NCBI RefSeq assembly: GCF_028657905.1
Contig: NZ_CP117781.1
Location: forward strand, 868,001 to 932,000
Length of the DNA: 64,000 bases
DNA from: Burkholderia sp. FERM BP-3421
GTDB taxonomy: Bacteria; Pseudomonadota; Gammaproteobacteria; Burkholderiales; Burkholderiaceae
Direction: 5' to 3'
The translations under genes and the position numbers were made by a program. The notes below the pieces were generated by a model. It did not search any database. It saw only the letters and a program-made list of their open reading frames with translations, and was not told where the DNA came from. Shown one piece after another: positions 34,971 to 43,399 of the stretch. Every line of letters starts with the position of its first letter. Position 1 is the first letter of the stretch.

Positions 34971-35876
34971 CTACTTTTTCTTCTTCAGGAAGCGCAGCGC
35001 GAGCCGCGCCATGCGCGGCACGAACAGCGGGCGCACCAGGCGCCGGTCGTAGCCGGCCATGCGCCGCTCGTTCTCGCTGAGGCACAGCGCGATCAGCTCG
35101 CGCGGGTCCAGTCCGTCGCCGACGGTCGAGGCGGCATTCGCGGGGAAGTTCATGTCGCGCGCGGCGCCATCCGAGTCGATGCCGCGCGCGATGTTGACGC
35201 GGTCCTTGATCAGGCACGCCCACACCGCGGCGACCCGCGCGAAGAACCACGGCCGGCGCCACCACGGCAGGGCGCGCCAGTACCACGCGTACCAGTTGAC
35301 GAAGAACAGGATATGGCGGCCTTCTTCCTGGATGACCGGTTCGAAGGTTTCGACGAGCGCATCGGGGAAGAAGCCGGAGCGCTGGGCGGAACGGAACAGC
35401 CCGAATGCGAAGAAGCTGTCGATGCATTCGCTGAAGCCGGTCGTGAGCCATGCCCATTCGGGGTCTTTCGGCGCGGGATAGGGCGGCTCGGGTGCGAGCG
35501 CGATGCCGTAGGCCTCGACCAGTTTCGACAGCACCACCTTGTGGCGCGCCTCCTCGGCGCCGTCCATCTCGAGCGCCCGGCGCAGCAGCGGGTCGGTCAC
35601 GGTGGCCGCGTAGGTCGCGACGCGGATCGACGCGCGCCCTTCGGTCTGCACGGCGATGTCCCAGATTGGCAATGACGTGAGCCGCTTCAACTCGGCCGGC
35701 GCGAGCGGCGGCCAGTCGATGACGGCGGGCTTGTACGGGTTGTGAGTGTCGAGCAGCATCGTGCAGAACATGCGTCGGTGCGTGTCGGAACCGATGCGCA
35801 CCGGGCCCTGATCCTCATGGGTCCAATGACGCATTGCATGATCCGCCGCCTGCTCGCGTTGCAGCGTGTCAGACAT
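34971..35876 (-). CDS. Ferritin-like domain protein (putative di-iron)
   Basis: The 301-residue product has a four-helix ferritin-like pattern with two carboxylate/His motifs, GAEEARHKVV (about residue 107) and EEGRHILFFV (about residue 187), plus TEGRAS before the first. These fit the E-x-x-H ligands of a di-iron centre. A hydrophobic aromatic segment (WYAWYWRALPWWRRPWFF) lies after the second motif and may dock the protein on a membrane. The C-terminus is lysine-rich. It converges with marR. The reaction is unknown; oxygenase- or desaturase-like chemistry is possible. Confidence 0.75.
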   Translation of the reverse strand: MSDTLQREQAADHAMRHWTHEDQGPVRIGSDTHRRMFCTMLLDTHNPYKPAVIDWPPLAPAELKRLTSLPIWDIAVQTEGRASIRVATYAATVTDPLLRRALEMDGAEEARHKVVLSKLVEAYGIALAPEPPYPAPKDPEWAWLTTGFSECIDSFFAFGLFRSAQRSGFFPDALVETFEPVIQEEGRHILFFVNWYAWYWRALPWWRRPWFFARVAAVWACLIKDRVNIARGIDSDGAARDMNFPANAASTVGDGLDPRELIALCLSENERRMAGYDRRLVRPLFVPRMARLALRFLKKKK

Positions 35877-35987
35877 GGCTGGTTGCTTGGTATCGTGATC
35901 TCAGGAGCATCCGATTCTTACATAGCGCGCGAAATCACGCGCTGCCGAGGACGCCGCCCAGCCTGCGGCGCCTCGAAGCCGGGCCGT

Positions 35988-36200
35988 TCAACAGTGATCG
36001 TCCACCCACATGCGACCCCAGCGGGACGCGTAGGCGAGCGCGTGCTCTTCGTCGAAGAAGAAATCGATGGCGTCGAACGAGTAGGCGCGGGCGGGCCCCG
36101 TGGCCCGCTCGATCGTCAGATTGGCGGCGAACAGGCCGTTCGGCAGACGCGCTGCCGCGGGCGCGACCTCATAGCCCTTGTAGCGGATCGAACGATTCAT
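35988..36200 (-). CDS. Small conserved Burkholderia protein, function unknown
   Basis: A 70-residue protein beginning MNRSIRYKGYEVAPAAARLP and ending ALAYASRWGRMWVDDHC. The alternation of short strands and a helix looks like a small alpha/beta fold of the type found as a single small gene in many Burkholderiales. No signal peptide or catalytic motif is visible. An upstream ATG at 36278 would add 26 residues without conserved character, so the internal start at 36200 was chosen. The ribosome site is weak. Confidence 0.6.
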   Translation of the reverse strand: MNRSIRYKGYEVAPAAARLPNGLFAANLTIERATGPARAYSFDAIDFFFDEEHALAYASRWGRMWVDDHC

Positions 36201-36340
36201 GGCGTGCGCGGATGAATGAGGAACTTGCAGCGTACGCACGACGCGGCCGCGCGTGAACCAATCAATCTGCGATAGCAAATGACGGAATGCGCGACAGGGT
36301 TATCCGTGCGGGAGGCGGCCGGCGCGTGCGTGCGCGGCGC

Positions 36341-36370
36341 GAGGCGGATGGGAGCGAGGCGGATGGGAGC
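36341..36370. repeat. 15-bp direct tandem repeat, two copies
   Basis: GAGGCGGATGGGAGC occurs at 36341-36355 and again at 36356-36370, followed by a partial third copy (GAGGCG). It lies in the short noncoding gap between the small protein and the reductase gene. Confidence 0.8.
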
Positions 36371-36421
36371 GAGGCGCGCCGCGCCCGCGCGGACGCGGGG
36401 CGGCGCAAGGCGGGGGGGCGC

Positions 36422-37075
36422 TCAGCTCGCGCCGCCGAGCTTCAGCACCGGTGCGAGCGCGCTGTCGGCGGCGACCCGGCTGGCCGCGCGGTGCGAGGCG
36501 AGGGCCAGCGCGAATTCCGCGGCCTGCGTGCCGACGGTTTCGAGCTGCGCCGCGACCTTGGCGTCGGAGCAGCCGTCCGCGCTGTCGAAACGCGTTTCCA
36601 GCGTGTTGACGGTGGCGCCGAACGGCGTCGGCCAGCCGCGCAGCGCATGGACGATCGAGCGCAGCGAGGTCAGCACGGTGCCGGCCGCCTGCCAGCCATA
36701 TGCGGTGACGATACAGCCGACCGCGCGTCCGTCGAGGTAGGGGCGCTCGTCTTCGCGCAGTTCTTCCAGCGTGTCGAGTGCGTTCTTCACGAGGCCCGAG
36801 ACGCCGCCGTGATAGCCGGGCGTCGCGATGATGATCGCGTCGGCCTGGCGCACCGCGTCGATCAGCTCGCGCTGCGCATCGGTGCGCAGCGCTTGTTCGA
36901 GCGCATAGTGCGGCAGCGTGTGCAGGAAGGGGCCGTCGAACAGCCGGGTGCGCGCGCCTGCCGCCTGCGCGCCGCGCAGCGCGAAGCTCAGCGCGCGTTC
37001 GGTCGACGAGGCGGCGCGCGTGGTGCCGCCGATCCCGACGACGAAGGGCCGGTGGTGGTGATCGAATGCCGTCAA
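36422..37075 (-). CDS. NAD(P)H-dependent FMN reductase
   Basis: The 217-residue flavodoxin-like protein opens with VVGIGGTTRAASSTERAL, a phosphate-binding loop of the NADPH-dependent FMN reductase family, and continues with ADAIIIATPGYHGGVSGLVKNALDTLEEL, the conserved flavin-binding segment with PxYHGG. It is likely to supply reduced flavin in the cytoplasm. It has no clear partner monooxygenase beside it, so the physiological role is open. The ATG at 37075 follows GGAGCGAATTTTG; the spacing is acceptable. Confidence 0.88.
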   Translation of the reverse strand: MTAFDHHHRPFVVGIGGTTRAASSTERALSFALRGAQAAGARTRLFDGPFLHTLPHYALEQALRTDAQRELIDAVRQADAIIIATPGYHGGVSGLVKNALDTLEELREDERPYLDGRAVGCIVTAYGWQAAGTVLTSLRSIVHALRGWPTPFGATVNTLETRFDSADGCSDAKVAAQLETVGTQAAEFALALASHRAASRVAADSALAPVLKLGGAS

Positions 37076-37237
37076 AATTCGCTCCTTGAGGGTGCAGCGC
37101 CCGGCTGAGCGCGGGCTTGATACCGCATGGTAACGACCTCGGCGGGGGACGGGAAACGACTTTTCGTTCTATCGATATGGGCGCGCGTCCGTGGGACGCC
37201 GGCCTTCGGAGCGCAATTGGAAAGCAGAAAAGCTTGG

Positions 37238-37266
37238 TTGGGCGGCCGCGGCGGGCTCGTTATGAT
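37238..37266 (+). promoter_or_regulatory. Candidate sigma70 promoter for a small RNA
   Basis: TTGGGC (37238-37243), 17 bp, then TATGAT (37261-37266). The -10 matches five of six consensus bases, while the -35 matches three. It points toward the orphan terminator at 37307-37341 with no open gene between. Confidence 0.45.
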
Positions 37267-37272
37267 CGATTC

Positions 37273-37341
37273 CGTCTCCTCCATAGAGATTCTCTGACAT
37301 GGGTTGGCCCCGCCGCTCTGGACGCCGGCGGGGCTTTTTTT
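37273..37341 (+). ncRNA. Candidate small RNA, about 69 nt
   Basis: A plus-strand Rho-independent terminator stands alone here: no plus-strand gene lies upstream, and both neighbours are on the minus strand. With the promoter at 37238-37266 the transcript would start near 37273 and end at the T-run. Its 5' single-stranded part contains CTCCTCC, a motif complementary to Shine-Dalgarno sequences, as in many Hfq-type regulators; the 3' end is the terminator stem with seven T. No known RNA family is recognised. Confidence 0.45.
37307..37341 (+). terminator. Rho-independent terminator with seven T
   Basis: Arms GCCCCGCCG (37307-37315) and CGGCGGGGC (37326-37334) are perfect, followed by TTTTTTT (37335-37341). 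The T-run is on the plus strand only, so it does not serve the minus-strand lipoxygenase gene. Confidence 0.8.
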
Positions 37342-37351
37342 CGTGCGCCGT

Positions 37352-39355
37352 TCAGATGTGGGTGCTGGGCGCGATGCGGCTCGGCAACAGGAACTGATAG
37401 GGCCGACGGCGCGCGAGATTGCGCGCGGCGATGGTCGTCTCGATGCGCGCGAGCGCGGCCCGGAAGCGGTCGAGCGGCCCGTCCGCGCCGATGATGCGCG
37501 GATCCGTCAGGAGCGGACGGTGCGGAAAGCCGGCGCTCAGGTACTGGCCGAGCCGCCGGTAGCGCACGCCGCCCGTCAGCTGGGCGAACGCGGTGCGCAC
37601 GAGCGTGGTCAGCGGCGACGGCAGCATGGCGCGCCAGCGCGCCTGCGTGGCTTCCGTGTCGGCGCCCGGCGCGGGCGCGGCGAGCCAACCGGCCTGGGTC
37701 GGCGCGCAGGTGGCGAAGGCCGGCTGCGGCGCGCTCACGGCGGCATGTTGCGCGCTGGCCGTGAAGATCACCATCGTCAGCGCGTCGGCCAGCGCCGCGC
37801 GCGTCGTGAGCGCGGGCATGCCCCGGATCTTGCCGTTGCTGACGAGATCGTCGCGCCACGCGCTCAACTCGTGATCGGCGATCACGTCGTGATCCGACAG
37901 GTAATACGTCTCGACGTAGTCGTCGACCCATTGCGCGAGCGCGTGCCACAGCAGCAGCGCGTCGTCGCGGTACGGATAGTCGGGCAGCGTCGTGCGATCG
38001 TCCACCCGACGGCGCGCGAGATCGGCGGGCAGCATGCTCGCGCGGAAATCGAACGCGAGGCGATCCTTGAGCACCATCTGCGCCGCCGTGCGCACGGGCG
38101 CGGCGAACAGCAGGTCGTCGACACCGCCCGGGCACAGCAGGAAGCGCGCGATGCGCTCGTTGATGAACGCCGTGCCCTCGAAGTGCGGCGTGAGCAGCAG
38201 ATGCAGCGGGTGGGTCGCGGCGAGGTTGCGATGCGTCGCCATGCAGAACGCCTCGCTGACGAAATGCGTGCGCGCGAGATGCGCGAACATCTCGTGATGG
38301 CAGGCGTCCGCGCTCTGCACCACGGTCTTCGCCATCTGCCACGCCCAATACGCGGAGGCCGACGTGCTGGCGGGATCCGCGCGCAGGAAGATCGGGTGCG
38401 CGGTCGGATCCTGGTCGCACTGGATCGCGACCGGCACGAGCGTCGTGCCGCTGCGCGGCACGGCGAACAGCGCGATCGGCGCGTAGGCGTAGCCGATGCC
38501 CGCGAGCGGCTTGGCGACCGGCCCGGCGGTCGCGAGCAGGCTGTTGTCGACGTAGTCGAGCAGGTACAGGCGGTGTTCCGCGCCGGCCGCGACGAGGTCG
38601 TCGTGCTCGCCCATCACCTGCCGGAACTGCGCGTGGGTGAGCGGGAACTTGGCGGGCAGCGTGTCGATGCCGCGTATCAGCAGCGGATTCGGTCCGGCGA
38701 CGCGTTGTTCCGCGAACACCTCGTCCGGGCAGACCTGCGCGGCGGGGGCGGCCAGCGCGCCGTCGTTGTCCAGGCTGCCGAGCCGCGGCGCGAGATCGGC
38801 GACCAGCGCGTGCAGGCTCGCCAGCACGCCGAGCAGCGCGTGGCGCACCTGGTCGATCCGCTGGGCGGTATCGGCGCCGTGCGGGTTCGCGAGCGGCCCG
38901 GCGTAGGCGGCGAGCGCGGCGCCCAGGTTCGTGCGGATGGCCTGCAGCGGCGCCTGCCAGGCCGCGGCGCGGCCGCGCGGCAGCGCCGCGAGCAGGTTGG
39001 CCAGCACCGCGGCGGCGGTGTGGGCGGTTTCGAGCAGCCAGTCGATCGAGGGCTGCTCGCGCGCGGCGACGCCGGCCGCGAACGGGATGCCCGGTGCGTT
39101 CGGCAGGCTGCGGGTCCACGCATGGGTGAGCCGCTGCGAGGTCAGCCAGCCGGCACGCGCGAGCTGGCCCGGCACGGAATCCTTCTGCGGCAGCACGGGG
39201 GCCGAGGTATCGACGGCCGGCGGTAGAGGCTGGAGCGGGACGAGCGGCAGCGAACCGGGCGCCGGCAGCTGCGCGCCGGGGCGGGGCGTCAGGCCAGGGA
39301 TCGTGCAGCCGTGCTCGTCCAGCACGGACGCCGCGGCTGATTCGATTCGATGCAT
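37352..39355 (-). CDS. Bacterial lipoxygenase (non-heme iron dioxygenase)
   Basis: Predicted to insert O2 into polyunsaturated fatty acids. The 667-residue protein has the catalytic segment AWQMAKTVVQSADACHHEMF then AHLARTH, giving iron ligands His354 and His359; a following H-R-N-L and P-L-H-L-L-L-T-P-H-F stretch matches the family. The third His is 537 (ASAQHAAVS) and the C-terminal residue is Ile667, the canonical carboxylate ligand. The position that is usually Asn in HAAVN is Ser541 here. The first 50 residues are Pro-rich, with no clear signal peptide, unlike secreted Pseudomonas lipoxygenase. The gene is alone, with long noncoding DNA upstream. Substrate and regiospecificity are unknown. 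Confidence 0.88.
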   Translation of the reverse strand: MHRIESAAASVLDEHGCTIPGLTPRPGAQLPAPGSLPLVPLQPLPPAVDTSAPVLPQKDSVPGQLARAGWLTSQRLTHAWTRSLPNAPGIPFAAGVAAREQPSIDWLLETAHTAAAVLANLLAALPRGRAAAWQAPLQAIRTNLGAALAAYAGPLANPHGADTAQRIDQVRHALLGVLASLHALVADLAPRLGSLDNDGALAAPAAQVCPDEVFAEQRVAGPNPLLIRGIDTLPAKFPLTHAQFRQVMGEHDDLVAAGAEHRLYLLDYVDNSLLATAGPVAKPLAGIGYAYAPIALFAVPRSGTTLVPVAIQCDQDPTAHPIFLRADPASTSASAYWAWQMAKTVVQSADACHHEMFAHLARTHFVSEAFCMATHRNLAATHPLHLLLTPHFEGTAFINERIARFLLCPGGVDDLLFAAPVRTAAQMVLKDRLAFDFRASMLPADLARRRVDDRTTLPDYPYRDDALLLWHALAQWVDDYVETYYLSDHDVIADHELSAWRDDLVSNGKIRGMPALTTRAALADALTMVIFTASAQHAAVSAPQPAFATCAPTQAGWLAAPAPGADTEATQARWRAMLPSPLTTLVRTAFAQLTGGVRYRRLGQYLSAGFPHRPLLTDPRIIGADGPLDRFRAALARIETTIAARNLARRRPYQFLLPSRIAPSTHI

Positions 39356-40145
39356 TTTGTCGCTCTCCGAGAATCCGCAATACCACCTGATTTTCCGAAG
39401 GCGAATACTTCCGGGAGTTAAGGTGATTAAATTAATTGCGATGATTATTGATCGGCAGGCGGGAATGGCGGCCTCGCCGAAGTGACCGCGACACGTCGCC
39501 GCACCGCGCGGCGCGGTCCGCGCGACGGCCCCGTCGCCTGGGTGTTGCAGGATGATTGGTCGGTCTGGCTTATTGCTCTATTTCGATAATCGGACGATAA
39601 ACCGCTCCATTGTCTTCATCGTAAAACCGATGTTTAAAATGTGCAATGATGATGAATGTTAATAAAGGTAAAAAGAAAATATCGACTGCAATTCGAATAC
39701 GTAATGGACGTGCCGGGCGCGTTTTGCCGATTCACGTGACGGAATCGGCGGAGAAATCGGGGCTGGGGAGGCGCAAGCGGCCCCGTCCGTCGCCGCCCGG
39801 CAATGAACAGACGAATCCGAGCGGGCGAATCGGACGCGATCTTGTCCTGACGCGACATGCGGCCGGCGCGGGGGCGAGCGCCGGTGCGTCGCGCACCGGC
39901 GCTCGCCGTGCCGCACAACGATGCGCGCGCATCCGCGCGGCTCGGGCCCGGGCGGGCGGTGCAACGCATCATCGGCGCGCCCGCGCCGCGCCGCGCGGCC
40001 CGCGCGGCGGCCGCGACCCGTGCGCGGACGTGTCGTATTTGCGCAAGCGTCTGTCGCAATTCGTCGGCTGCACGGGGTTTTTTCTGGCAACCATGTAGGC
40101 ACGCTGTGACGACATCAGTCCCCGCAACACGAGGAGAAGGTTCCG
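39356..40145. other. Long noncoding gap between lipoxygenase and choline transporter genes
   Basis: 790 bp with no supported gene. The lipoxygenase-proximal part (39360-39740) is partly AT-rich and may hold its promoter; the rest is very GC-rich. The striking feature is the hairpin at 39873-39907. Open frames here overlap each other on both strands and lack ribosome sites or recognisable products. Confidence 0.6.
39873..39907. other. Perfect 16-bp stem with three-base loop
   Basis: GGCGAGCGCCGGTGCG (39873-39888) and its exact complement (39892-39907) flank TCG. No T-run follows on either strand, so it is not a standard terminator. It may be a structure in a transporter leader or a dispersed repeat. 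Confidence 0.8.
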
Positions 40146-41315
40146 ATGGATGCCCCCAAGGTCGTGGTCGAAGGTCTGTGCAAGGTTTTCGGCACTCAGC
40201 CGCAACAGGCACTCGACATGCTCGCCGCCGGTTCGACGAAGGACGAGGTGTTTGCGCGCACGGGCCAGGTGGTTGGCGTGCACGACGTGTCGTTCGAGGT
40301 GCAGGAAGGCGAGATTTTCGTGTTGATGGGCTTGTCCGGTTCCGGCAAGTCGACGCTGATCCGGCTCGTCAACCGCCTCGTCGAGCCGACCGCCGGCAAG
40401 GTGCTGATCGACGGCCGCGACGTCGCCGCGGTGCGGCGCTCGGAGCTGACCGCGCTGCGCCGCAAGGACATGAGCATGGTGTTCCAGTCGTTCGCGCTGA
40501 TGCCGCAGCGCACCGTGCTGTCGAACGCGTCGTTCGGCCTCGAGGTCGCGGGCGTCGGCCGCAAGGAGCGCGAGCGGCGCGCGATGACGGTGCTCGAACA
40601 GGTGGGGCTCGCGGCGTTCTCGCAGAAGCTGCCGTCCGAGCTGTCGGGCGGGATGCAGCAGCGCGTCGGGCTGGCGCGCGCGCTCGCGGTGAATCCGTCG
40701 CTGATGATCATGGACGAGGCGTTCTCCGCGCTCGATCCGCTCAAGCGCAAGGAAATGCAGAACGTGCTGCTGCAACTGCAGAAGGAGCAGCGCCGCACGA
40801 TCATGTTCGTGTCGCACGATCTCGAGGAGGCGCTGCGCATCGGCAACCGGATCGCGATCATGGAGGGCGGCCGGCTCGTGCAGGTGGGCACGCCGCAGGA
40901 CATCATCGCGAACCCGGCCGACGACTACGTGCGCGCGTTCTTCGAAGGCATCGACACGAGCCGCTACCTGACGGCGGGCGACCTGATGCAGACCGGCGCG
41001 GTGCCGCTCATGTCGCGGTTCGACGCCGCGCAGGTCGCGGCGACGCTGAACGGCAGCGCCGAATACGCGTTCGTGCTCGACGAGGCGCGCAAGCTGCGCG
41101 GCTGCGTCACGCGCGACGCGATCGGCAATCCCGCGCCGCGCGTGCGCCCCGTCGAAAGCATCCGGCTCGATGCGTCGCTCGATCAGGTGGTCGAGCGCGT
41201 GGTCGCGAGCCCGAACGCGCTGCCCGTCGTCGACGACGACGGCTGCTACTGCGGTTCGGTCGATCGCGCCGTGCTCCTGAAGGCCATTACGCGTTCGCGA
41301 GGCTCCCATGTCTGA
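40146..41315 (+). CDS. choV: Choline/glycine betaine ABC transporter, ATP-binding protein
   Basis: ATPase of a quaternary-amine uptake system at the inner face of the membrane. The 389-residue protein has Walker A GLSGSGKST, signature LSGGMQQRVGLARAL, Walker B LMIMDEAFSALD and switch FVSHDLEEAL, and an N-terminal extension with DMLAAGSTKDEV typical of ProV/ChoV types. The C-terminal part contains two CBS-like segments, as in osmoregulated family members. AGGAGAAGGTTCCG precedes the start. It overlaps choW by 8 bp. Substrate assignment rests on the ChoX-like binding protein encoded two genes downstream. Confidence 0.92.
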   Translation: MDAPKVVVEGLCKVFGTQPQQALDMLAAGSTKDEVFARTGQVVGVHDVSFEVQEGEIFVLMGLSGSGKSTLIRLVNRLVEPTAGKVLIDGRDVAAVRRSELTALRRKDMSMVFQSFALMPQRTVLSNASFGLEVAGVGRKERERRAMTVLEQVGLAAFSQKLPSELSGGMQQRVGLARALAVNPSLMIMDEAFSALDPLKRKEMQNVLLQLQKEQRRTIMFVSHDLEEALRIGNRIAIMEGGRLVQVGTPQDIIANPADDYVRAFFEGIDTSRYLTAGDLMQTGAVPLMSRFDAAQVAATLNGSAEYAFVLDEARKLRGCVTRDAIGNPAPRVRPVESIRLDASLDQVVERVVASPNALPVVDDDGCYCGSVDRAVLLKAITRSRGSHV

Positions 41316-42201
41316 ACTCATTCCGCTCGGCACCTGGGTCGACCAGTCGGTCCGCTACCTGCTCGACCACGACGCGAAAACGTTCGACACCATCGGGCGC
41401 GCGATCGAAGGGCTCGCCGCGTTCGTCGAGCACAGCCTGCAGGCGGTGCCGATGTGGGCGATGATGGCCATCTTCATCGGCGTCGGGCTGTGGCGGGTCG
41501 GCTGGCGCTTCGCGCTGTTCACGACGCTGTCGCTGCTGCTGATCTTCGCGACCGGCTTCTGGGATCAGACCATCGTGACGCTCGGCCTCACGCTGTCGTC
41601 GACCATCATCAGCCTCGTGCTCGGCATCCCGCTCGGCGTCTGGGCCGCGAAGAGCAAGTGGGTCGCGGCCATCGTGCGGCCGATCCTCGACCTGATGCAG
41701 ACCATGCCCGCGTTCGTCTACCTGATCCCGGCGGCGATGCTGTTCGGCCTCGGCCGCGTGCCCGGCATCCTGTCGACGGTGATCTTCGCGATGCCGCCCG
41801 CGGTGCGGCTCACGAGCCTCGGCATCCGCCACGTGAACCGCGAGATCGTCGAGGCCGGCCAGGCCTTCGGCTGCACGCCGTGGCAGCTGCTGTACAAGGT
41901 GCAGTTCCCGAACGCGCTGCCGTCGATCATGCAGGGCGTGAACCAGACCATCATGATGGCGCTGTCGATGGTGATCATCGCGTCGATGGTCGGCGCGGGC
42001 GGCCTCGGCAACGACGTGCTCGCGAGCATCCAGCGGCTCGACATCGGCCTCGGGTTCGAGAGCGGCCTGTCCGTCGTGCTGCTCGCGATCATTCTCGATC
42101 GCATCACGGAGAGCTTCGGCCGCGCGCCTGGCACCGCGCGCGCGCCGTTGTTCGCGGGGCTGCGCCAACTGCTCGGCCAGCGCGCCGCCGCGCGGGCCTG
42201 A
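41308..42201 (+). CDS. choW: Choline/glycine betaine ABC transporter, permease
   Basis: Inner-membrane channel of the ABC uptake system. The 297-residue protein has several hydrophobic segments (for example WAMMAIFIGVGLWRVGWRFA and TLSLLLIFATGF) and the ProW-type cytoplasmic loop EAGQAFGCTPWQLLYKVQFP, which contacts the ATPase. The start overlaps the choV end by 8 bp, so the two are coupled. A strong hairpin at 42211-42235 follows, suggesting partial termination before the regulator gene. Confidence 0.92.
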   Translation: MSELIPLGTWVDQSVRYLLDHDAKTFDTIGRAIEGLAAFVEHSLQAVPMWAMMAIFIGVGLWRVGWRFALFTTLSLLLIFATGFWDQTIVTLGLTLSSTIISLVLGIPLGVWAAKSKWVAAIVRPILDLMQTMPAFVYLIPAAMLFGLGRVPGILSTVIFAMPPAVRLTSLGIRHVNREIVEAGQAFGCTPWQLLYKVQFPNALPSIMQGVNQTIMMALSMVIIASMVGAGGLGNDVLASIQRLDIGLGFESGLSVVLLAIILDRITESFGRAPGTARAPLFAGLRQLLGQRAAARA

Positions 42202-42210
42202 GCGCCTGAA

Positions 42211-42235
42211 GCGGGCGCGCGTCGCGCGCGCCCGC
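42211..42235 (+). terminator. GC-rich hairpin after choW
   Basis: Arms GCGGGCGCGCG (42211-42221) and CGCGCGCCCGC (42225-42235) around a TCG loop, followed by TTTCGTTTCGCTT at about 42244. Likely terminator or attenuator between choVW and the regulator gene. Confidence 0.65.
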
Positions 42236-42306
42236 CTGCCTCGTTTCGTTTCGCTTCGGGCGCCGGCCGCCATGCGCCGCCGGCGCGCATCCCGTGCCCA
42301 CTGCTG

Positions 42307-43314
42307 ATGCTGGAGAGCGATGTGACGCCTGCCGCCGCCCCCGCCGTATCCGCCACGCCCGTATCCAGCCTCGCGCATTTCGGCTTCCTGACCTTGCCGC
42401 AGTTCTCGATGATCGCGTTCACGAGCGCGATCGAGGTGCTGCGCATGGCCAACTACGTCGGGCGGGCCGAGCACTACCGCTGGTCGATCTTCTCGCTCGA
42501 CGGCGCGCCCGTGCCGGCGAGCAACGGCATCGTGGTGCGGCCGACCCGGCCGCTCGACGCGACGCAGCTGCCGGACGTGATGATCGTATGCGGCGGGGTG
42601 CGGATCCGCGACGCGGTGGACGAGGCGACGCGCGACGCGCTCGTCGCGCTGGCCGAGCGCGGCGTGCCGCTCGGCGGGATCTGCACGGGCGCCTATGCGC
42701 TGATGGCGAGCGGCCTGCTCGACGACTATCGCTGCACCGTGCACTGGGAGAACCTGTCGGCGCTGCATGCGGAGTTTCCGCGCGTGCGCTTCGCGGACGA
42801 GCTGTTCGTCGTCGATCGCGACCGCCTGACCTGCACGGGCGGCACCGCGCCGCTCGACCTGATGCTGAACCTGGTCGGCGCGCGGCTCGGCCAGCCGCTG
42901 GCCGCGCAGGTGTCGGAGCAGTTCATCCTCGAACGGATCCGCGGCGCGACCGATCCGCAGCCGATCCCGGTCGATGCGCGGGTCGGCTTCTCGCGCGCGG
43001 AGCTGGTCGAGGTCGTGCGCCTGATGGAGGCGAACATCGAGGAGCCGCTGTCGCTCGAAGAGCTGGCGCGCCTCGTGCGGCTGTCGCAGCGCCATCTGCA
43101 ACGGATGTTCAAGGTCTACCTGAACGTCTCGCCCACCCACTATTACCTGTCGCTGCGGCTGAAGCGCGCGCGCGACCTGCTGCGCACGACCGATGCGTCG
43201 ATCGCGCGCGTGACGACGGTTTGCGGTTTTCATTCGCCATGCCATTTCAGCAAGGCCTACCGCGCGCAGTTCGGCCACGCGCCGAGCCACGAGCGGCGCA
43301 TGCCGGGGCGATGA
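42307..43314 (+). CDS. GlxA/AraC-family regulator, probably of choline uptake
   Basis: The 335-residue protein has an N-terminal DJ-1/PfpI-like domain (FLTLPQFSMIAFTSAIEVLR, GGICTGAYALMASGLLD, CTGGTAPLDLML) and a C-terminal AraC HTH pair (SLEELARLVRLSQRHLQRMF, TTVCGFHSPCHFSKAYRAQF). Its place between choW and choX suggests control of the transporter genes, similar in type to the betaine- and carnitine-responsive regulators of Pseudomonas. The ATG at 42307 has no ribosome site; a GTG at 42322 is preceded by GGAGAGCGAT and may be the real start. The inducer is not defined. Confidence 0.85.
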   Translation: MLESDVTPAAAPAVSATPVSSLAHFGFLTLPQFSMIAFTSAIEVLRMANYVGRAEHYRWSIFSLDGAPVPASNGIVVRPTRPLDATQLPDVMIVCGGVRIRDAVDEATRDALVALAERGVPLGGICTGAYALMASGLLDDYRCTVHWENLSALHAEFPRVRFADELFVVDRDRLTCTGGTAPLDLMLNLVGARLGQPLAAQVSEQFILERIRGATDPQPIPVDARVGFSRAELVEVVRLMEANIEEPLSLEELARLVRLSQRHLQRMFKVYLNVSPTHYYLSLRLKRARDLLRTTDASIARVTTVCGFHSPCHFSKAYRAQFGHAPSHERRMPGR

Positions 43315-43399
43315 GGGCGTGCGCCGCCGGGATCGCGGCGCGCGTGACGGCAAGGATCCCGTTTCCCCATTGACGACATCACCCCTGAGGAGAAGCAAA

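Noticed and set aside
39634..40212. Possible protein gene in the gap before choV
   Set aside because: Overlapping frames on both strands, no ribosome site and no recognisable fold; the perfect hairpin at 39873 also argues for noncoding DNA.
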